DNA of 64,000 nt, from contig JAGTRW010000007.1 in NCBI GenBank assembly GCA_018262095.1, positions 62,001 through 126,000 of the forward strand, written 5' to 3'. Made by a program: the position numbers and the translations under genes. Source of the stretch: Pseudomonadota bacterium. GTDB taxonomy: Bacteria > Pseudomonadota > Gammaproteobacteria > Burkholderiales > Rhodocyclaceae. Shown in pieces: positions 8,452 through 16,851 of this stretch (positions are counted from its first letter, which is position 1; each line of letters begins with the position of its first letter). The notes beneath the pieces were generated by a model. The model did no database searches and was not told where the DNA came from. It worked only from the letters and a program-made list of their open reading frames with translations.

Positions 8452-9834
8452 TCACGCCACGGATTCTACGAACTGCTCAAGCGCTTGGCGCAACTCGCCG
8501 ACGACGCTCGACCAGTCCCCCATCGCGCGCTGGCGAAAAAGGCGCATCACCTGCGGATACCAGGGCGAATCGCTGCGTCCGGTCAGCCAGCGCCAGTCGG
8601 TCTTGTAGTCGGGCAGCAGAACCCAGCAGCGCTTGCCGAGCGCGCCCGCCAGATGCGCCACCGCGGTGTCCACGCTGATCACCAGGTCGAGGTTTTCGAT
8701 GACCGCCGCGGTGTCGGAAAAATCAGCGAGCTGCGGCGCCAGGTCGACCAGCGGCAGGCCGGCCGGCAGCTGCGCCGCCTGGTCCTCGCCCACCTGCAGG
8801 CTGAAGAAGCGAACGCCGGCGACCTCGCCCAGCGGCGCCAGAACATCGAGCGCCGGCAACGAGCGCTGATCGTCGTTCTCGAACGAGGCACCGCCCTTCC
8901 AGCACAGGCCGACGCACAGTTCGCGCGGGGCGCTGTCGCGCTGCAAACGCGCCGACCAATACGCCACCTTGTGCGGATCGGCCGTGAGATACGGCAAGAA
9001 CGCAGGAATCGAATCGATCCGGGTCTGGCAATGAAAGGGGATGCTGAACGGCGGCGTCCACAAATCCCAGCCGCTCTTCGGCACCGCTTCGTTGAAGGCG
9101 ATCACCGAATCGACGCCGTCGAGGCTGGCGAACAGCGTCTTGAGCGCCGGATGACAGAGCAGCGTGATCTGCCTCGCGCCGCGCGCCTTCAATACCGCCG
9201 CGTAGCGACAAAGCTGGATCATGTCGCCGTGCCCAGCCTCGACGCCGATCAACAACGATTTGCCGTCAAGGCTTTCGCCTCGCCAGCGCGGACAGTCCAG
9301 GTAAGCTTCGAGCGGGGCATACCAGTTGCGCGCCTCGAGGCAGCGCCAGCCTTCCTCGTAGCGCCCCTGGCGCAGCAGCAGGTAGCTGAAATTGAAGCGG
9401 GCCAGCGCGTAGTCGGCATCGAGGGCGATTGCCGTCAGGTAGCTGCATTCGGCGTCAGCCTCGTGCTTCAGGCAGGCCTGCAGCACTCCGAGGTTCGACC
9501 AGGCCACCGCTGATCCGGGCATCAGCCTGATCGCCGCACGGTAGGCGGCTTCGGCTGGCGCGAAACGCTTCTGCCCGGCGAGCATCACGGCCAGGTTGAG
9601 ATGAACCTGCCCTTCATCGGGATTGATCGCCAGCGAACGCCGATAATGCGCTTCTGCCTCGGCCTTGCGGCCCGACTGATCGAGCAGCAAGGCGAGATTG
9701 GCGTGCGCCTCGGCAAAACCGGGCCGCCAGCCGATCGCCTCGCGCAGGCACTGCTCAGCCTGCGGCCACTGACCGTCGGCACGCAGGCGGTTGCCTTCGA
9801 AAAAAAGCGCCTCGGCGCGGATCACACTGTCCAT
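8452..9834 (-). CDS. TPR-repeat protein with glycosyltransferase-9-like C-terminal domain
   Basis: About 460 residues. The first half (about 1-170) is a run of 34-residue tetratricopeptide repeats, e.g. FAEAHANLALLLDQSGRKAEAE and the following two units. The second half resembles the ADP-heptose:LPS heptosyltransferase (GT9) fold; the nucleotide-sugar-binding end is VISVDTAVAHLAGALGKRCW (about 385-404) followed by WRWLTGRSDSPWYP. Proteins of this layout often lie in cell-surface or flagellin glycosylation loci, but no such genes are adjacent here. The ATG at 9834 is preferred over a TTG seven codons upstream. Confidence 0.75.
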   Translation of the reverse strand: MDSVIRAEALFFEGNRLRADGQWPQAEQCLREAIGWRPGFAEAHANLALLLDQSGRKAEAEAHYRRSLAINPDEGQVHLNLAVMLAGQKRFAPAEAAYRAAIRLMPGSAVAWSNLGVLQACLKHEADAECSYLTAIALDADYALARFNFSYLLLRQGRYEEGWRCLEARNWYAPLEAYLDCPRWRGESLDGKSLLIGVEAGHGDMIQLCRYAAVLKARGARQITLLCHPALKTLFASLDGVDSVIAFNEAVPKSGWDLWTPPFSIPFHCQTRIDSIPAFLPYLTADPHKVAYWSARLQRDSAPRELCVGLCWKGGASFENDDQRSLPALDVLAPLGEVAGVRFFSLQVGEDQAAQLPAGLPLVDLAPQLADFSDTAAVIENLDLVISVDTAVAHLAGALGKRCWVLLPDYKTDWRWLTGRSDSPWYPQVMRLFRQRAMGDWSSVVGELRQALEQFVESVA

Positions 9835-9931
9835 CGATGTTGGCGGCAATTCCAAGGCAAGATATCAAAAGGCTGCGCGCAGGATAGCGCGAAAAACCCG
9901 GCAGCGGGCCGGCCAGCCCGCTGCTGCAAGG

Positions 9932-10846
9932 TCAGGCCGAGATCGAAAGCGTGCTCGCCACACTGTTTGAATCCGTACTGTTGGTCAGCGCATAGGCGTT
10001 CATCAATTCCATGATCCGCTTCATGATCGCCAGATCGCTGCTGGTCGTGCTGTCGGTCGCCGATGTCGCAGTGGCCTGGCTCGACTTGTCGTAGTCCATC
10101 GCCTCCGCGTTGCTGACCTTGCCGTCGGAGTTGCTGTCGGCGGCAGCGAAGTTGGCGACGACATTGCTGATCAGCTCCGAGCGTGTGCTATCGCTGGTGC
10201 CGATATCGCGAAGCTGCTGCGTCAGCTCGTCCACCGTGAAGCCGGCGTCGGTCGACGCCGTCGATGACGTGCTTGAACTACTCGACGTGGTCGACTGATC
10301 GTAGGCGGTCGCCTCAGCGAAGGTCACCTTGCCGTCGGAATTGGTGTCGGCCGCATCGAAGTTGGCGACGACCTTGGTCAGCAGATCCGAGCGCGCACTG
10401 TCGCTGCTGCTACTGCTGCTACTGATATCGCTGAGTTGCTGCGTCAGCTCATCCTTGGTAAAGCCGGAGTCACTGCTCGGTGGCGGAGGCGGCATACCGC
10501 CGCTCATGCGCATCTGGTTGAACTGACTGTCGAGTTCTTGCGCCAGCGCATCGAGTCCGGTCGACAGCTCATCTTCGGTGACCTTGCCGTCACTATTGCT
10601 GTCGAGCTTGGCAAATACATCGTCCACGCTGGCCGTGCTGGTCGCTGAGGTCGAGGTCGACGACGTGGTTGCTGAGATCTGCGAGAAAGCGGTCGATAAA
10701 TCGCTCTTTTCCAGATAGCCCTTGCCGGTCGTGTCCAACTGGGCGAACAGTTGCTCGACCGCCGAGGACGAGCTGCCCGTCTTCGCGCTCTTCGAACTGT
10801 ACAACGACGCCAGGATGCTGCTGCTGATGCTACTGATACTGCTCAT
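9932..10846 (-). CDS. Serine-rich EF-hand calcium-binding protein
   Basis: About 304 residues, strongly enriched in Ser/Thr/Asp. Three well-formed EF-hand loops are visible, DSNSDGKVTEDE, DTNSDGKVTFAE and DSNSDGKVSNAE, each with Asp/Asn at positions 1, 3 and 5, Gly at 6 and Glu at 12. A degenerate loop, DTTGKGYLEKSD, lies near the N-terminus. Ser/Thr-rich linkers separate the pairs. No signal peptide is evident. The start follows AAGGAAG at good spacing, so the longer upstream reading (to 10957) is rejected. It is divergent from the CpxRA-like system. Function unknown; related proteins are described only as EF-hand domain (XopAW-like) proteins. Confidence 0.8.
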   Translation of the reverse strand: MSSISSISSSILASLYSSKSAKTGSSSSAVEQLFAQLDTTGKGYLEKSDLSTAFSQISATTSSTSTSATSTASVDDVFAKLDSNSDGKVTEDELSTGLDALAQELDSQFNQMRMSGGMPPPPPSSDSGFTKDELTQQLSDISSSSSSSDSARSDLLTKVVANFDAADTNSDGKVTFAEATAYDQSTTSSSSSTSSTASTDAGFTVDELTQQLRDIGTSDSTRSELISNVVANFAAADSNSDGKVSNAEAMDYDKSSQATATSATDSTTSSDLAIMKRIMELMNAYALTNSTDSNSVASTLSISA

Positions 10847-10996
10847 GATCGCTTCCTTTCTTGACGAATAAGACCAACGGCGCGACGGTCGAAACCGCAT
10901 GCCGCCACCTTGACTGCAGGACCTGCCAATGCCATTACCGCTACCCCAGCATTGCAAGATATCGGCCAGGAAGCCCGCATTTAAAGGCTTTGCGGC

Positions 10997-11031
10997 GTAA
11001 AAGGGTGTTAATTGGCGTTAATTCGCGTTGG
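10997..11031. promoter_or_regulatory. Tandem GTAAA/GTTAA direct repeats with 10-bp period
   Basis: GTAAA at 10997, GTTAA at 11007, GTTAA at 11017 and a weaker GTTGG at 11027 lie on the same face of the helix, about 150 bp upstream of the EF-hand start. This is the layout bound by OmpR-family regulators. Assignment to the adjacent regulator is inference. Confidence 0.5.
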
Positions 11032-11272
11032 CATTTTTGAGCGCCAAGGCCGGCGCGCCGTGCGCAAATGTCGATCCCACGCCAAAGCGCCAAAAACGAG
11101 TCGAGATACCGGCAAATTTATCCAAACCGCGACGCCTCGCGGCGCACCGCCATCGCCGACCAAACCCTTTGAATAACAGTCACTTGCCATCAGCCGCGTA
11201 AAATCGAGCCGAGCAGGCGGCGCCGACGGCGGCAAATCTTGCCGCCGCCCGAAGTCTTTTCGTCGTCGACAT

Positions 11273-11287
11273 GTAAAGCGCGGTAAA
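11273..11287 (+). promoter_or_regulatory. CpxR-box-like site upstream of the response regulator
   Basis: GTAAA-GCGCG-GTAAA matches the CpxR consensus of two GTAAA half-sites separated by 5 bases. It sits 88 bp before the start of the CpxR-like gene, a position suited to autoregulation. Confidence 0.55.
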
Positions 11288-11374
11288 TCCGGCGGCCAAA
11301 TTCTGCTTTACGCTGGTGAGCCACCGCCGGCTTGATTAAGATACGCCGCTTGCCAGTCAGGAAAATTACGAACG

Positions 11375-12076
11375 ATGAGCGCCAAAGTATTGCTGGTCGA
11401 TGACGATGTCGAACTGATCGAGATGTTGCGCGATTATCTGCAACGCGACGGCTTCGCCGTGGACGCCGTGCACGACGGCACGACCGCGGTCACCGCCGCG
11501 CTTTGCGGCGACTATGCGATCGCCGTGCTCGACGTGATGATGCCGGGAATGGGCGGCATCGAGGTACTGCGGCAGATTCGTGCCAAGAGCGTGATGCCGG
11601 TGTTGATGCTGACCGCGCTGGGCGACGACGCCGAGCGCATCGACGGCCTCGAGCTCGGCGCCGACGACTACGTTCCCAAGCCGTGCACGCCGCGCGAGTT
11701 GGCGGCACGAATTCGTGCGATCCTGCGCCGCACGGCCGGTGCCGAGCCGAGCACCGAAGCCGATTCGGCGCCGACGGTGGTCAGCGTCGGCGACCTCGTG
11801 CTGTGGCCTGAGCAGCGCCGCGCGGCGTGGGCCGAGCAGCCGCTCGACCTGACCTGCACCGAGTTCAACCTGCTCGAGGTGCTGGCGCGCCATGCCGGTC
11901 ATGCGGTGAGCAAGGATCAACTGTCGCAGCAGGGGCTCGGGCGAGCGCTGTCGCGCTTTGACCGCAGCATCGACGTCCATGTCAGCAGCATCCGCCACAA
12001 GCTCGCGCCGCTGGCCGATGGCCGCTCGCGAATCCAGACGGTGTTCCGCAAAGGCTATCAGCTGGTCCGGGAGTAG
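11375..12076 (+). CDS. OmpR-family response regulator, CpxR-like
   Basis: DNA-binding response regulator of 233 residues. Receiver domain about 4-115: acidic pocket DDD (9-11), phospho-acceptor Asp in VLDVMMPG (about 54), Thr in MLTALG and Lys in YVPKPC. Winged-helix domain about 135-230, ending in RSRIQTVFRKGYQL. It is followed 3 bp later by its histidine kinase. The size and the HELRSP-type partner fit the CpxRA/RstAB group of envelope-stress systems; the actual signal is unknown. A GTAAA-N5-GTAAA site upstream suggests autoregulation. Confidence 0.88.
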   Translation: MSAKVLLVDDDVELIEMLRDYLQRDGFAVDAVHDGTTAVTAALCGDYAIAVLDVMMPGMGGIEVLRQIRAKSVMPVLMLTALGDDAERIDGLELGADDYVPKPCTPRELAARIRAILRRTAGAEPSTEADSAPTVVSVGDLVLWPEQRRAAWAEQPLDLTCTEFNLLEVLARHAGHAVSKDQLSQQGLGRALSRFDRSIDVHVSSIRHKLAPLADGRSRIQTVFRKGYQLVRE

Positions 12077-12079
12077 CGC

Positions 12080-13480
12080 GTGGGACGACTGTTCTGGAAA
12101 TTTTTCGCCTTCTTCTGGCTCGCCCAGCTGACCTCGGTGGTCGGCGCCGGCGTCACCTTCTGGCTGCGCAACGAAATGCAGCAGCGCGTGCCGGACGCGG
12201 TCGACGCCAGTCCGCCGGCGGCGTTTCACAGCGCCGCGGCGGCAGCGACGCTGCGCCATGGCGGCATCGATGCCTTGCGCGATCTGCTCGAAGAAACCAG
12301 CAGCAAAGAAGGCCGCAACGGCGGCCCGCCGGTTTATGCGATCGACGAGACAGCGCATGAACTGCTCGGGCGAGCGCTGTCGCCGGAAGTCATCGCTGCG
12401 CTCGACACGCTTGCGGCCGAACCTGGAAAACACAGCGGCGTCGAATCGGTCGCCGCCGCCGGCCACCGCTATCTGCTCTTCGTACCGCCGCACCGGCGGC
12501 CCGACGCGCCACATGCCGACGCACCGGCCGGTGGTCCCGGCCCGCAGTTCGCCACCCAGCCACGGCCGCCGCGCGGCGGCGGCCTGCCGCTGATGCCGCT
12601 GGCCGCCGGCGCGCTGGTCAGCCTCGCCTTCGCGGCACTGCTCGCCTGGTACGTCGCGCGGCCGATCCGCAATCTGCGCGCCGCTTTCGAAGCGGCGGCC
12701 GATGGCCGGCTCGAACAGCGCCTGGCACCGGCGATGGGGCGACGGCGCGACGAGCTCTCAGACCTCGGCCGCGACTTCGATCGCATGACGGCGCGGCTAA
12801 AAAGCCTGATGGACAGCCAACGGCGGCTGCTGCACGACGTCTCGCACGAGTTGCGTTCGCCGCTGGCGCGGCTGCAGGCGGCGATCGGGCTGGTTCGCCA
12901 GCAACCCGAAAGGATCGAAGACTTTGTCGCGCGCATCGAGCGCGAGTCGGGACGAATGGACACGCTGGTCAGCGAACTGCTGACGCTGTCACGCCTCGAG
13001 GCCGGAATGGCCGGCAAGCTCGACGAACCCGTCGACCTTGGCGAACTGCTCGCCGACGTCGTCGACGACGCGCGCTTCGAGGCGGCAGCCCGCGACTGCC
13101 AGGTCGAGTTTTGCGGCAGCGCGTCGGTTCAGGGCAACGCCGAACTGCTGCATCGCGCGATCGAAAACATCGTTCGCAACGCGGTCAAGCACGCGCCGCC
13201 GGGCAGCCGCGTCGACATCGACGTCGCGCAAGCTGACGGACAGGTGATCATCCGCGTCGTCGACGCCGGCCCGGGCGTCGACGAGGCCGACCTGCAATCG
13301 ATCTTCGCGCCCTTCTTTCGCGGTAGCGCCGCCAAGCCAAAGAACTCTCAGGACGGCCACGGCCTCGGGCTGGCCATTTCGCAGCGCGTCGTCGAGGCGC
13401 ACCGCGGAACGATCGCCGCCGCCAACCGGCCGACCGGCGGCCTCTGCGTCACCGTCTCGCTGCCGAACGCCACCGCGTAA
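12080..13480 (+). CDS. Sensor histidine kinase, CpxA-like
   Basis: Inner-membrane kinase of 466 residues starting at GTG. Transmembrane helix about 8-29, periplasmic domain about 30-170 (Pro/His/Ala-rich near its end), second helix about 173-194, then HAMP. The HisKA box HDVSHELRSPLARL contains the phospho-acceptor His (about 252-257). The ATPase domain shows N box NIVRNAVKHAP, G1 DAGPGVD and G2 GHGLGLAIS. It pairs with the response regulator just upstream. Confidence 0.9.
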   Translation: MGRLFWKFFAFFWLAQLTSVVGAGVTFWLRNEMQQRVPDAVDASPPAAFHSAAAAATLRHGGIDALRDLLEETSSKEGRNGGPPVYAIDETAHELLGRALSPEVIAALDTLAAEPGKHSGVESVAAAGHRYLLFVPPHRRPDAPHADAPAGGPGPQFATQPRPPRGGGLPLMPLAAGALVSLAFAALLAWYVARPIRNLRAAFEAAADGRLEQRLAPAMGRRRDELSDLGRDFDRMTARLKSLMDSQRRLLHDVSHELRSPLARLQAAIGLVRQQPERIEDFVARIERESGRMDTLVSELLTLSRLEAGMAGKLDEPVDLGELLADVVDDARFEAAARDCQVEFCGSASVQGNAELLHRAIENIVRNAVKHAPPGSRVDIDVAQADGQVIIRVVDAGPGVDEADLQSIFAPFFRGSAAKPKNSQDGHGLGLAISQRVVEAHRGTIAAANRPTGGLCVTVSLPNATA

Positions 13481-13491
13481 CCCGCAGCCAA

Positions 13492-13993
13492 TCAGTCGGC
13501 CGAAATGATCGCCAGCAATGGCGCGGCGATGCGCCGGTAGTCGGCTGAATTGAGCAGCATCGAAGTATCGAGCCGGCCGGCGTTGAAAGCGATTTCTTCA
13601 TTCTCTTCGAGCAGTTTGGGATCGACCACCAACTTGACGTTCGGCCACAAGGAAAACGGCGGCACCGCCCCCATGACGCAGCCGGTGAGTCGGGCGGCCA
13701 AATCAGCGCAAACCAGCGACGCCTTCTTGCCCCCCCAGCGCCTGCCCCAATTTCTTGAAATCAAGCTTGCGATTGCCGGATAACACCGCCAGGACAAAGA
13801 GTTCGGGCAGCCCCTTGACCTGGCACAGCATCGCCTTGGCGCCCTGCCCCGGCAGCGTGCCGCGAATCGCCGCCACTTTTTCCGAGCTACCCTCGGCCGG
13901 GTGATCGATGACGCGAAAACGCGCGTTGTGCTGCAGCAAAAGCATATTGAGCCTGTCGAACACGATGCCGTGGCCCTCCAATTCCTGGTGCAC
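13492..13993 (-). pseudogene. YbaK/EbsC-type aminoacyl-tRNA deacylase, frameshifted at a 7-base homopolymer
   Basis: The first ~90 residues (from 13993, reading FRVIDHPAEGSSEKVAAIRGT...GNRKLDFKKLGQALGG) and the last ~85 (KASLVCADLAARLTG...GAVPPFSL) are the two halves of one YbaK/prolyl-tRNA editing domain in different frames. They join at seven consecutive G on the coding strand (13730-13736); six would restore a single reading frame. Such proteins hydrolyse mischarged Cys- or Ala-tRNA. It lies 5 bp downstream of the dehydratase gene in the same operon. Either a recent frameshift or a homopolymer sequencing error. Confidence 0.8.
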
Positions 13994-13998
13994 GAGCC

Positions 13999-14961
13999 TT
14001 ACGAGTGCAGCAGCGAACAGAACCGGTCGAGATCGACGTTGCCGCCGCTGACCACGACGCCGACCCGCTGGCCCTTAAGCTCGCCGGCCATGGCGCGCGC
14101 CGCGGCCAGCCCGAGGCAACCGGTCGGCTCGACCACCAGTTTCATTCGCTCGGCAAAGAAGCGCATGCCATCGACGAGTTGCGCATCGCTGACGGTCAGG
14201 ATGTCGTCGACGTCGCGCTGGATGATCTCGAAGGTATAGGCCCCCAGATGCTGAGTCTGCGCGCCGTCGGCAATCGTCTGCGGCGTGTCGATATGGACGA
14301 TGCTGCCGCTGCGCAAGGAACGCTGGCCGTCGTTGCCGGCTTGCGGTTCGACGCCGTATATTTTGCAGTGCGGTGAAAGTGCCCGCGCCGACAAGGCCGA
14401 CCCCGAAAGCAGACCGCCACCGCCGAGACAGACGAACAAGGCGTCGAGTTCGCCGACTTCTTCAAACAATTCCTTGGCCGCGGTCCCCTGGCCGGCGATC
14501 ACGTCCGGGTGATCGTAAGGCGGGATCAGCGTCAGCCCGTGCTGTTGCGCGAGTTCATTGCCGATCGTCTCGCGATCCTCGGTGTAGCGGTCGTAGATGA
14601 CCACCTTGCCGCCGTAGCCGCGAGTCGCCGCCATCTTGGCGGCCGGCGCGTCGCTGGGCATGACAATGGTCGCCGGAATACCGAGCAATGACGATGACAA
14701 GGCAATCGCTTGCGCGTGATTGCCCGACGAATAGGTCACCACGCCGGCCTTCTTCTGGCGCTCGTCGAATTGCGACAGCGCGTTGAAAGCGCCGCGAAAC
14801 TTGAAGGCGCCCATGCGCTGCAGGTTTTCGCATTTGAAAAAGAGCTCAGCGCCTGTTTCATCGTTGATGGTTCGCGAGGTGAGCACCGGCGTGCGGTGCG
14901 CGACGCCTTCGATACGCGCCGACGCGGCGATCACGTCTTCGTAAGTCGGGAGTTTCTGCAT
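13999..14961 (-). CDS. PLP-dependent threonine/serine/3-hydroxyaspartate dehydratase
   Basis: Fold-type II PLP enzyme of 320 residues with no C-terminal ACT domain, the length of catabolic threonine deaminase, serine racemase and threo-3-hydroxyaspartate dehydratase (BhcB type). The PLP lysine is in KFRGAFNAL (about 53). SGNHAQAIALS and the glycine loop GGGGLLSG bind the phosphate, and SGGNVD lies near the C-terminus. It sits between an ornithine-cyclodeaminase-family gene and the YbaK-like gene under a YheO-type regulator. This context fits hydroxyaspartate or related amino-acid breakdown better than isoleucine synthesis, but the substrate is not settled. Confidence 0.85.
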   Translation of the reverse strand: MQKLPTYEDVIAASARIEGVAHRTPVLTSRTINDETGAELFFKCENLQRMGAFKFRGAFNALSQFDERQKKAGVVTYSSGNHAQAIALSSSLLGIPATIVMPSDAPAAKMAATRGYGGKVVIYDRYTEDRETIGNELAQQHGLTLIPPYDHPDVIAGQGTAAKELFEEVGELDALFVCLGGGGLLSGSALSARALSPHCKIYGVEPQAGNDGQRSLRSGSIVHIDTPQTIADGAQTQHLGAYTFEIIQRDVDDILTVSDAQLVDGMRFFAERMKLVVEPTGCLGLAAARAMAGELKGQRVGVVVSGGNVDLDRFCSLLHS

Positions 14962-14988
14962 GATCTCTATCCTTCTGAAAGAGTGGAA

Positions 14989-16005
14989 TTACCACGGCCA
15001 GTCGACCCGCGTGCCGACGCCGGTCGCTTGCGCCTGTTGCATCACCAGACGAGCGACCGTCAGGTCCTGCAGCGCAATGCCGGTTAGGTCGAAGACGGTG
15101 ATGTCTTGCGCCTGCCGGTCGAAACGAGCCTTGCCGGTCAGCAAATCGCCGAGCGTCGTACAGGGCGTCTCTTTCGCCCATTGCGTCTCGCCGATCTCAC
15201 GCGCTTGCCTGGCGTCGTCGACAAACAGCCGGACCCGCGCGAGCAGGCCTTCCGGAAGCTCGCGCTTGCCGGCGGTGTCGGCGCCGACGCAATTGAGATG
15301 CGTGCCCGGCTTAACGGCGTCGAGATCAAAGAGCGCGCCGGCGCCTGGCGTCGCGGTGATGACGATGTCGCTGGCGGCGACCGCCGCGTCGCGATCGGTC
15401 ACGGGTGAAACCGTACACGCTGCCGCCGCCGTTTGCATCGTCGTTTCGATCGTCGTTTCGATCGCCGCTTTGATCGTCGCCTCGAAGCGAGCGTCGGGCT
15501 GGCCGTCGACGCTCGCGTAGCGAATGCTGCGCAGCGTGGGCAGCAGGCGCAGCGCGAAGCGCGTCTGGATCTGCGCCTGAACGCCGGTGCCGAAGACGCA
15601 CAGCCGGGTGCTGTCGCGCCGCGCCAACTGCAGCAGCCCCAGGCCGCCAGCGGCGCCGGTGCGCAGCGTCGTGACGATATTGCCGTCGATCACGCACAGC
15701 GGGCGTCCGGTCTCTTGATCGAACAGCAAAATGGTCGCCTGATGCGGTTCGCCGCCGAGCGCGCGGTTGCCCGCCCAGAATCCGGCCGCCTTGAAGCCGA
15801 GCAAGCCCTGGCTGGCGACGTCGCCGGACTTGATGCCGAAAACGCCGCCGGCCGGCAGCTTTTCACGAACGACCGGAAATAGTCGGCCCTCGCCCAGGCT
15901 ATGGAGCTTGAATGATTCGCTGACCGCAGCCAGCACGTCATCCGGTTTGAGCAATGACTCGACCTGGTTTTTGTCGAGCAACAACAACTTCGTACATTTG
16001 CTCAT
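14989..16005 (-). CDS. Ornithine cyclodeaminase / mu-crystallin family dehydrogenase
   Basis: NAD(P)-dependent enzyme of about 338 residues. The family includes ornithine cyclodeaminase, alanine dehydrogenase and iminosuccinate reductase (BhcD). The substrate-binding start is GGVFGIKSGDVASQGLLGFK; the Rossmann fold shows CVFGTGVQAQIQTRFAL. The start at 16005 follows AAGGG at workable spacing; the 100 extra residues of the longer reading frame are antisense to the regulator. An in-frame near-repeat, IETTIETTM, encoded by a duplicated 12-mer around 15440-15465, expands the loop after the third Rossmann strand. Probably co-transcribed with the upstream regulator. Confidence 0.83.
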   Translation of the reverse strand: MSKCTKLLLLDKNQVESLLKPDDVLAAVSESFKLHSLGEGRLFPVVREKLPAGGVFGIKSGDVASQGLLGFKAAGFWAGNRALGGEPHQATILLFDQETGRPLCVIDGNIVTTLRTGAAGGLGLLQLARRDSTRLCVFGTGVQAQIQTRFALRLLPTLRSIRYASVDGQPDARFEATIKAAIETTIETTMQTAAAACTVSPVTDRDAAVAASDIVITATPGAGALFDLDAVKPGTHLNCVGADTAGKRELPEGLLARVRLFVDDARQAREIGETQWAKETPCTTLGDLLTGKARFDRQAQDITVFDLTGIALQDLTVARLVMQQAQATGVGTRVDWPW

Positions 16006-16024
16006 GCGTTTGCCCTTATATGAA

Positions 16025-16666
16025 TCAGAGACCGATTTTCCGGGTGTCGATGTAGAGCGTCGTGCGCGAAACGCCCAGATGCTGCGCCACGGTATCGATC
16101 GCGCGCCGCACTTCGAGCAAGCCGCCTTCCTTGAGCTCGCGCAGCAAGGTCCGCCGCTCGTCGGCTTTGAGCGCACGCGGCGTCGTCGACCGATGCGCGG
16201 CGAATTCGTCGATATAGCCCCTGAGCGACTGCGATCCGAGCGGCGCCAGCGATTCATCGACGCCTGGTGCGACGCCTGTCGCGCCGAAGCGGGTGAGCAC
16301 ATTCTGAAGGTTTTGAAAGACCGTCAGATCGACGTTGAGGCACAGCGCAGCGACGTAATTCCCCTGGCTATCCCGGATGCCGATCGACGTGCTCTTGGCT
16401 TGCCGGCCGTCGGGAAAACGATTCGGATAGTTGGCGACGACCTGCGGGAAATCAACGTCGGCAATCCGTTGCTTGCCCAACTCGGTCATCGGATCGCCGA
16501 CCTGCCGACCAGACAGGTTGTTGTGAATCGCCAGGATGGCATGGTCGGGTTTGCTCAGGTCATGCACGACGACTTCGCAAAAGGGCGCAAAAGTCTCGCC
16601 CAGCCCGCGTGCGATCTGCTGAAGTTGGTCGAGCAGGTATTGATGTTCAGGACGTTTCTTTGGCAT
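16025..16666 (-). CDS. YheO/DauR-type transcriptional regulator (PAS + HTH)
   Basis: Regulator of 213 residues with an N-terminal YheO-like PAS domain (about 10-120, with VVVHDLSKPDHAILAIHNNLSGR and STSIGIRDSQGNYVAALCLN) and a C-terminal helix-turn-helix (about 160-213, AIDTVAQHLGVSRTTLYID). The family includes DauR, which controls D-arginine catabolism. It heads the operon for the two amino-acid enzymes, so it probably senses an amino acid and controls them. Direct repeats TTTGTTAAC and TTTGTCAAC lie just upstream of its start. Confidence 0.85.
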   Translation of the reverse strand: MPKKRPEHQYLLDQLQQIARGLGETFAPFCEVVVHDLSKPDHAILAIHNNLSGRQVGDPMTELGKQRIADVDFPQVVANYPNRFPDGRQAKSTSIGIRDSQGNYVAALCLNVDLTVFQNLQNVLTRFGATGVAPGVDESLAPLGSQSLRGYIDEFAAHRSTTPRALKADERRTLLRELKEGGLLEVRRAIDTVAQHLGVSRTTLYIDTRKIGL

Positions 16667-16674
16667 GCGTACAG

Positions 16675-16702
16675 TTTGTTAACTTTTATTCCTTTTGTCA
16701 AC
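16675..16702. promoter_or_regulatory. Direct repeats TTTGTYAAC before the YheO-like regulator
   Basis: TTTGTTAAC (16675-16683) and TTTGTCAAC (16694-16702) are separated by 10 bases in the divergent promoter between the regulator and prfC. A possible operator; weak evidence. Confidence 0.3.
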
Positions 16703-16851
16703 CAAACCCCAAAAAGCCGACTACTTGCCGCACCGATCGGCGGCGCGAAGGACGATGCGACGACGCCAGCACGGTGCTGCTGCGCATCGAACGCGATCGA
16801 AGCCGAGCTTCTTCGGTATACTTCGCCCTTTTGCAGCAGGAAGAAGTCCCG

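Larger units (their letters stand above)
10847..11374. other. 528-bp divergent intergenic region between the EF-hand gene and the two-component system
   Basis: No credible gene. It holds both promoters and two groups of GTAAA/GTTAA-type direct repeats, listed separately. GC-rich inverted segments (GGCGGC...GCCGCC around 11224-11248) are also present. Confidence 0.6.

Noticed and set aside
11008-11235. 75-residue minus-strand frame in the EF-hand/two-component intergenic region
   Set aside because: No ribosome site or protein-like pattern; it overlaps the GTTAA direct repeats.
13945-13962. GAGCCTGTCGAACA, similar to the REP-like core at 2124
   Set aside because: Lies inside the YbaK-like coding frame in a conserved protein stretch and lacks the flanking inverted bases; likely chance.
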